A stretch of DNA of 56,984 nucleotides, from contig JALUUM010000017.1 of NCBI GenBank assembly GCA_027021365.1, positions 1 to 56,984 on the forward strand, written 5' to 3'. Under the pieces are notes generated by a model that was not told the DNA's origin, searched no databases, and saw only the letters and a program-made list of their open reading frames with translations. Shown one piece after another: positions 53,449 through 56,984 of this stretch (position 1 is the first letter of the stretch; each line of letters opens with the position of its first letter). Made by a program: the position numbers and the translations under genes. The stretch comes from Spirochaetales bacterium (GTDB lineage: Bacteria; Spirochaetota; Spirochaetia; SZUA-6).

Positions 53449-54966
53449 TTAGAAAGCAATTTTAAGTTTATTAATTTTTTGAATTATATTAGAATTAAAA
53501 TTCAATTTCTTTGAATTTGTTTTTTTATCTAATATTTTGATATATTCTTCAAAGAAAATTATACAACCCCTTTTCAAAAAATGACCAATAGCCTTTTCTC
53601 CCAGCTTACGTACGATTGTTTTACTCATAAAATAACCTAATGCATAAAAAGGGCCATTTGATTTTAAACCTTTATTTATCAGTTTTTCAATATTTTCAAA
53701 ATTATGTTTATTGTAAATTTCATGAACAATTTTTTCCAACAAGTGTTTTCCATTCAACATTTTTTCATGTAATTTCAATTCACCATCAATACCTCCAACA
53801 AAAGTAGCTGTTCCTTCCAACATAATATAAGAAAGTGTTTCATAAAATATCTGATTTTCCTTTGTCTGAAAGTTATGATATACTAAATCTTCAAAGGACC
53901 TCTTTTTATTCCGGGAAGAATCTGCATAACATAATTTTAATTGAACACGATGAAAAGTTTCATGAGTCAGTGTTTGAAACATTTTTTCATAGTTATCTTT
54001 AAATTGTACAATGTTGGTACCAAGAGTATTTTCTGTTGCCCAACTTCTGATACCCCAGTTTACGGCGAAACTCAACCGATCACTGAAATAGGTATCATCA
54101 GGCAAGAAAAGAGAAATTCTGCTTAAAATATGATTTATAATATTCTGTTTATTTTCCTCTAATGTATTCACTAATGTTTGATATTTATCTTTTAATGAAT
54201 ATAAATCAGAAAGACAGAAATCGTTCCAGGGATTTAACCATTTCCAGATTTCATCTAATGGTTCTTTACTGGCTGCTTTAAAAATAAACCTGGCTAAATC
54301 AGTTGAATCAGGTAAGGGCCGAGGGATATATCCTAGTTCTATGCGATGCCTTAACATTTCAGAGAATATTTTATTTGAAGATAAACGCTGAGCTTCTTCA
54401 AACGTAATTTTGTTTTTATTAAAAAATCTTAATAAATCCTTGATCACTGAAAAATCCAAATCAAGATGCAAATTGGAAGAAATCTTGTCCAAAGCGAGAT
54501 TGGATAAATTATTATTTAAGAATTCAATGGGATAGTCAAAATCAGAATTAGCTATAGTCTTGTAGTTTTGAATTCTAACTTTAGTAAGATATAGTGCTGT
54601 TTTAATTATATTGCTAAAATTATTCGGTTGAGGTATACCATCTATATTGTTAAAATAAGAAGGAATTATTCCGTAGAATCCTCCTCCCCATTCAGACTGG
54701 TTTTTTTCAATTTTGCCTAATGTTATAATATCTCTCGGGTGAGTTAACCGTGACAACTGATAAAGAATGAATCTCGCATTTTTAATAGATAATTTTTCTT
54801 TTAATTTCTGCAGGTCTTCAATGGTCTCTTTTGTATTTGCTATAGCAAATAATTGATCCCATTCCCAATCTTTATCAAAATCAAAACCATATTTTCGCTT
54901 AGCATTTTGGTAAAATGAAAACTGATGAAGAGGAAAAAGATAGTGAATGAAGCTTGTATTTTGCAT
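53449..54966 (-). CDS. zinc metallopeptidase-like protein, DUF5700-type gluzincin
   Basis: 505 residues from the ATG at 54966; the frame extends to a GTG at 55095, but that part has no ribosome-binding site. LTHETFHRVQLK holds an HExxH zinc motif (His335, Glu336, His339), and MLEGTATFVGG gives Glu384 at a distance typical of a third gluzincin ligand. The rest is largely alpha-helical, with many Lys, Asn and Ile codons. It resembles the DUF5700 group of putative zinc-dependent peptidases. No signal peptide from the chosen start, so it is probably cytoplasmic. Its strong A+T bias against both flanks suggests horizontal acquisition. Catalytic activity is plausible but unproved. Confidence 0.72.
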   Translation of the reverse strand: MQNTSFIHYLFPLHQFSFYQNAKRKYGFDFDKDWEWDQLFAIANTKETIEDLQKLKEKLSIKNARFILYQLSRLTHPRDIITLGKIEKNQSEWGGGFYGIIPSYFNNIDGIPQPNNFSNIIKTALYLTKVRIQNYKTIANSDFDYPIEFLNNNLSNLALDKISSNLHLDLDFSVIKDLLRFFNKNKITFEEAQRLSSNKIFSEMLRHRIELGYIPRPLPDSTDLARFIFKAASKEPLDEIWKWLNPWNDFCLSDLYSLKDKYQTLVNTLEENKQNIINHILSRISLFLPDDTYFSDRLSFAVNWGIRSWATENTLGTNIVQFKDNYEKMFQTLTHETFHRVQLKLCYADSSRNKKRSFEDLVYHNFQTKENQIFYETLSYIMLEGTATFVGGIDGELKLHEKMLNGKHLLEKIVHEIYNKHNFENIEKLINKGLKSNGPFYALGYFMSKTIVRKLGEKAIGHFLKRGCIIFFEEYIKILDKKTNSKKLNFNSNIIQKINKLKIAF

Positions 54967-55099
54967 TTTACATCTCTTGCTATTATCTATTATTGTAATT
55001 GTTTCATCAAGAAACATGAATAAAACTATAGAAAATACTTTTCCAAGTAGTACTTTGCCCAATACTAAAAAGCACTGACCTGATTCAATCACCACTAAG

Positions 55100-55222
55100 T
55101 TGTTGGAGACAGACTACCTAGACAAATGGTGCAGGCTCCATGTGCATTACGACCTGTACCAAACTGTAGAACAGCTTGCCCTTGATGCCAACCCGATCTA
55201 CAGCGGAAGAATCGAAACGTGA
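55100..55222 (+). pseudogene. 3' end of an unidentified truncated gene
   Basis: An in-frame stretch reads LLETDYLDKWCRLHVHYDLY, then QTVEQLALDANPIYSGRIET and TGA at 55222. Composition and codon use look coding and more G+C-rich than the peptidase gene on its left, and the frame is cut where the A+T-rich sequence begins (about 55095). It is probably the C-terminus of a gene destroyed when the A+T-rich segment arrived. Family not recognised. Confidence 0.4.
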
Positions 55223-55242
55223 ACTCATCGCGGTGCCACCCG

Positions 55243-56508
55243 CTATGTCTTGAAGAACTCAATGGCCTTCTCCCACGAATCTGCCCTTGCATATGCGTTT
55301 CCTTCCAGAGTGCCGCCCATAGACAACACAAGTCTGGGAGCTATCTTGGCTGTTGTCCAACCCACCGGGAACACATACGGCACGTAATACGGTTCGCCTG
55401 CATTTTCATAAACAACCATTTCGTAGCGATGGTTATAGTTATGTTCTCGCAGAGTATTCATAATTTTGACACTGCCATCGTATGTATTCCACATGCCGCA
55501 TTCTTTACTGGTAAACAACATCAAATCGGCTTGTGCCTGTTCAATTTTGATCCGTGCGTCTTCTTTATTTTGTGTCACCTGCAAACCTTTCTGATACGTG
55601 TCGATGAACTGAAAGGGCTTGTTCTTGATGAAGGCCCTGACCATACTGGAAAACACCCAACGATTCTTCAATTGTACAAAAGGCAGTGATTTTCCTTCGT
55701 ATTTCCAGGATGAGACATTCTTAAAGGCCAGCCCTTGGAAGCAGTAGGCATGTGGGGCAAAAACAGCCACCTTGGTTATAAAAGGATATCTGGATGCTAG
55801 AATCAATGCTAGCTCAGCGCCTTTTGACATACCCAGAACCCCAACTTCCTTCCCGCGGGTGACTGAATTTTTCAACAGCCACGTGAATACCCTTTCAAAG
55901 TATTCAAGGGGAATCTGCGAAAGCTGGGCGGGCAACCCTTTCTCTCCATAATAAGCCACAGAAAGAACATTGAAACCATGCGAGGCCAATACAGCCGCAA
56001 TCAGTGAATTCACACCAAGGCTACTACCTGAGCCTCCTAACCACACAATGGTTTGATTGTTGACATTTTCAGTGTAGAAAAATTCCCCCACAAACTCTTT
56101 GGTGATTCTCTGTTTTTTGACATCTTTGGCAATGAACAGCCTTTCCAATTTAGCGGATGCCCTATCCTGTCCACATTCCACAATGATTTCTATAAACTGA
56201 CTCTTTTCAACAGAAATATCTCGGAGGACTTTCTCCATTGCCTTGTGATCGATGCTTTCCATTGACACAATAGGCCCCATGCTATCGACAAAGTCATAGG
56301 ATCCAGAGTCGGGACTTTGCCGGGACAAATTAACCTGGCCGTTTGCATCCGCGGTAAACCAGGCAGCTGATTTAAAACTGATGCTGGTTGCCCAGGGAAG
56401 ACTCATGGAAGCGGTTATTTTCACTTTTCCGTAAGCTGGTAGCTCAGAAACGCAAATGTTAACTTTCCTGTCACAAAGCGCCACCAGTGGTTGTATTCGA
56501 AGCTTCAT
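55243..56508 (-). CDS. acyl-CoA thioesterase/BAAT-like protein with altered triad
   Basis: 421 residues from the ATG at 56508 (AAGGAGGA upstream). An N-terminal beta-sandwich (about 1-145, VKITASMSLPWATSISFKSA) and a C-terminal alpha/beta hydrolase domain match the BAAT/acyl-CoA:amino acid N-acyltransferase family: WLGGSGSSLG, VLSVAYYGEKGLPAQLSQIP and the elbow VLGMSKGAELALILA with nucleophile Ser228. In this family the acid lies in G-x-DDQ-x-W and the His in AGH; here these read SKECGMW and NAGEPYY, so both expected residues are absent. It may be a pseudoenzyme or use other residues. A small membrane protein is encoded just upstream. Confidence 0.78.
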   Translation of the reverse strand: MKLRIQPLVALCDRKVNICVSELPAYGKVKITASMSLPWATSISFKSAAWFTADANGQVNLSRQSPDSGSYDFVDSMGPIVSMESIDHKAMEKVLRDISVEKSQFIEIIVECGQDRASAKLERLFIAKDVKKQRITKEFVGEFFYTENVNNQTIVWLGGSGSSLGVNSLIAAVLASHGFNVLSVAYYGEKGLPAQLSQIPLEYFERVFTWLLKNSVTRGKEVGVLGMSKGAELALILASRYPFITKVAVFAPHAYCFQGLAFKNVSSWKYEGKSLPFVQLKNRWVFSSMVRAFIKNKPFQFIDTYQKGLQVTQNKEDARIKIEQAQADLMLFTSKECGMWNTYDGSVKIMNTLREHNYNHRYEMVVYENAGEPYYVPYVFPVGWTTAKIAPRLVLSMGGTLEGNAYARADSWEKAIEFFKT

Positions 56509-56509
56509 G

Positions 56510-56845
56510 TTATAAAAATTCCTCCTTATACCCATCATATAGATTACTATTACTTCCTCTTTTCGATTCTGCATGTTTCACCAGAAGGACTCCTGCAGTG
56601 ATAAGAATCACCGATACTATCAATGCCCTGAGAATGGCCCACAGAACTGCAAACTCCTTTTTTTCACTTTCAACATCCCTCCATTCTACATCTCGGGAGC
56701 TGCTCGCTCTCTTTTCCCGCCGCAAGGCACGTTTCCTGCGTGATACTGTAATCAGTACCGCAACTACCGGCAGGGCAGTACCAGCTGAAATCAGCAGAAA
56801 CGAAACGATCATCACCGTTGTTAAGAGTGACTCCGAGTCACGCAT
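56510..56845 (-). CDS. small membrane protein of unknown function
   Basis: 111 residues from the ATG at 56845; a TTG two codons earlier is possible. Two membrane helices (about 10-33, VMIVSFLLISAGTALPVVAV, and about 68-88, ILRALIVSVILITAGVLLVK) flank a basic loop (RRKRALRREKRASSSRDVEW) with both ends on the same side. The stop lies 2 bases before the BAAT-like gene, so the two are probably one operon. No family recognised. Confidence 0.6.
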   Translation of the reverse strand: MRDSESLLTTVMIVSFLLISAGTALPVVAVLITVSRRKRALRREKRASSSRDVEWRDVESEKKEFAVLWAILRALIVSVILITAGVLLVKHAESKRGSNSNLYDGYKEEFL

Positions 56846-56876
56846 AGGCAAAGTATTGTGGTTATGAAAAAAAGAT

Positions 56877-56900
56877 AAAATCCAGAAAATTACCTAATTT
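56877..56900 (-). repeat. right arm of 24-bp inverted repeat
   Basis: Reverse complement of the arm at 52039-52062, with one mismatch. It lies upstream of the small membrane protein gene. The last 84 bases of the window after it hold no gene. Confidence 0.6.
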
Positions 56901-56984
56901 GTTCTCAGTCCTATTCTAAGTAGAATTGCGTAATCCCATTCATGACTACATTCACAGATTCAGCGTAAAGAACCACTTTTACGC

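Noticed and set aside
55095..55331. 78-codon minus-strand frame
   Set aside because: Cys/Arg/Trp-rich composition and overlap with both the truncated plus-strand gene end and the BAAT-like gene make it a shadow.

Overview
The window looks like chromosomal DNA of a member of the Spirochaetota, probably free-living and anaerobic or fermentative. This is inferred from several traits, none of them a phylogenetic marker: secreted proteins whose mature part begins AAGQ-E, a heptad-repeat protein with a C-terminal anchor like Borrelia Bdr proteins, a FecR/TPR protein, TRAP and CUT1-type ABC transport, and many UroD-family methyltransferases. No rRNA, tRNA or CRISPR was seen.

Layout. 0-2.1 kb: broken IS1182-like transposase, a transposase/histidine-kinase chimera, and a lipoprotein resembling a clan GH-A glycosidase. 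2.3-6.1 kb: a secreted-protein/M23 peptidase operon and a small secreted protein with a sigma-54 promoter. 6.1-10.3 kb: NtrC-type regulator, Cache-type histidine kinase and a lone TRAP-type binding protein in one operon. 10.3-14.7 kb: FecR/TPR protein, then a sugar ABC transporter (binding protein, terminator hairpin, two permeases) behind a second consensus sigma-54 promoter. 14.7-19.7 kb: four-carbon acid sugar kinase remnant, UroD-family methyltransferase, sulfatase, and an adenine deaminase homologue that lacks expected metal ligands. 19.8-20.75 kb: gene graveyard (NhaC-type antiporter and IS5-like transposase remnants).

21.0-34.1 kb is the most striking part: larB-larC, then one tight operon holding the tetrapyrrole pathway from glutamyl-tRNA to heme by the siroheme-dependent (Ahb) route (precorrin-2 dehydrogenase, hemA, hemC, cobA-hemD fusion, ahbC, hemB, ahbD, ahbA-ahbB fusion, hemL), closed by a convergent, overlapping larE. 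The lar genes make the nickel-pincer nucleotide cofactor; no LarA-like user enzyme is present here.

34.2-46.2 kb: an IspH/polyprenyl-diphosphate-synthase fusion, a second UroD-family protein, an alpha/beta hydrolase, the heptad-repeat protein, an outer-membrane-type protein, a CrtI/RetSat-type oxidoreductase, a DUF3604 pseudogene, a solitary HicB, an ABC exporter with a low-complexity N-terminus, and an MNT/HEPN toxin-antitoxin pair whose toxin frame is broken. 46.4-50.6 kb: a minus-strand operon (pterin methyltransferase, MetF-like reductase, EtfB, EtfA) that looks like a methyl-group oxidation module. 51-57 kb: membrane-bound LuxR-type regulator, then an A+T-rich accessory stretch (DUF6920 protein, DUF5700-like zinc peptidase, BAAT-like thioesterase homologue lacking two triad residues, small membrane protein) bracketed by a 24-bp inverted repeat.

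A recurring feature without an obvious name: after the stop codons of several genes (M23 peptidase, sulfatase, etfA, pterin methyltransferase) the sequence carries degenerate repeats spaced in multiples of three and in frame with the gene, and other genes carry similar low-complexity tails inside the coding region. The proteome may gain and lose repeat-built tails.
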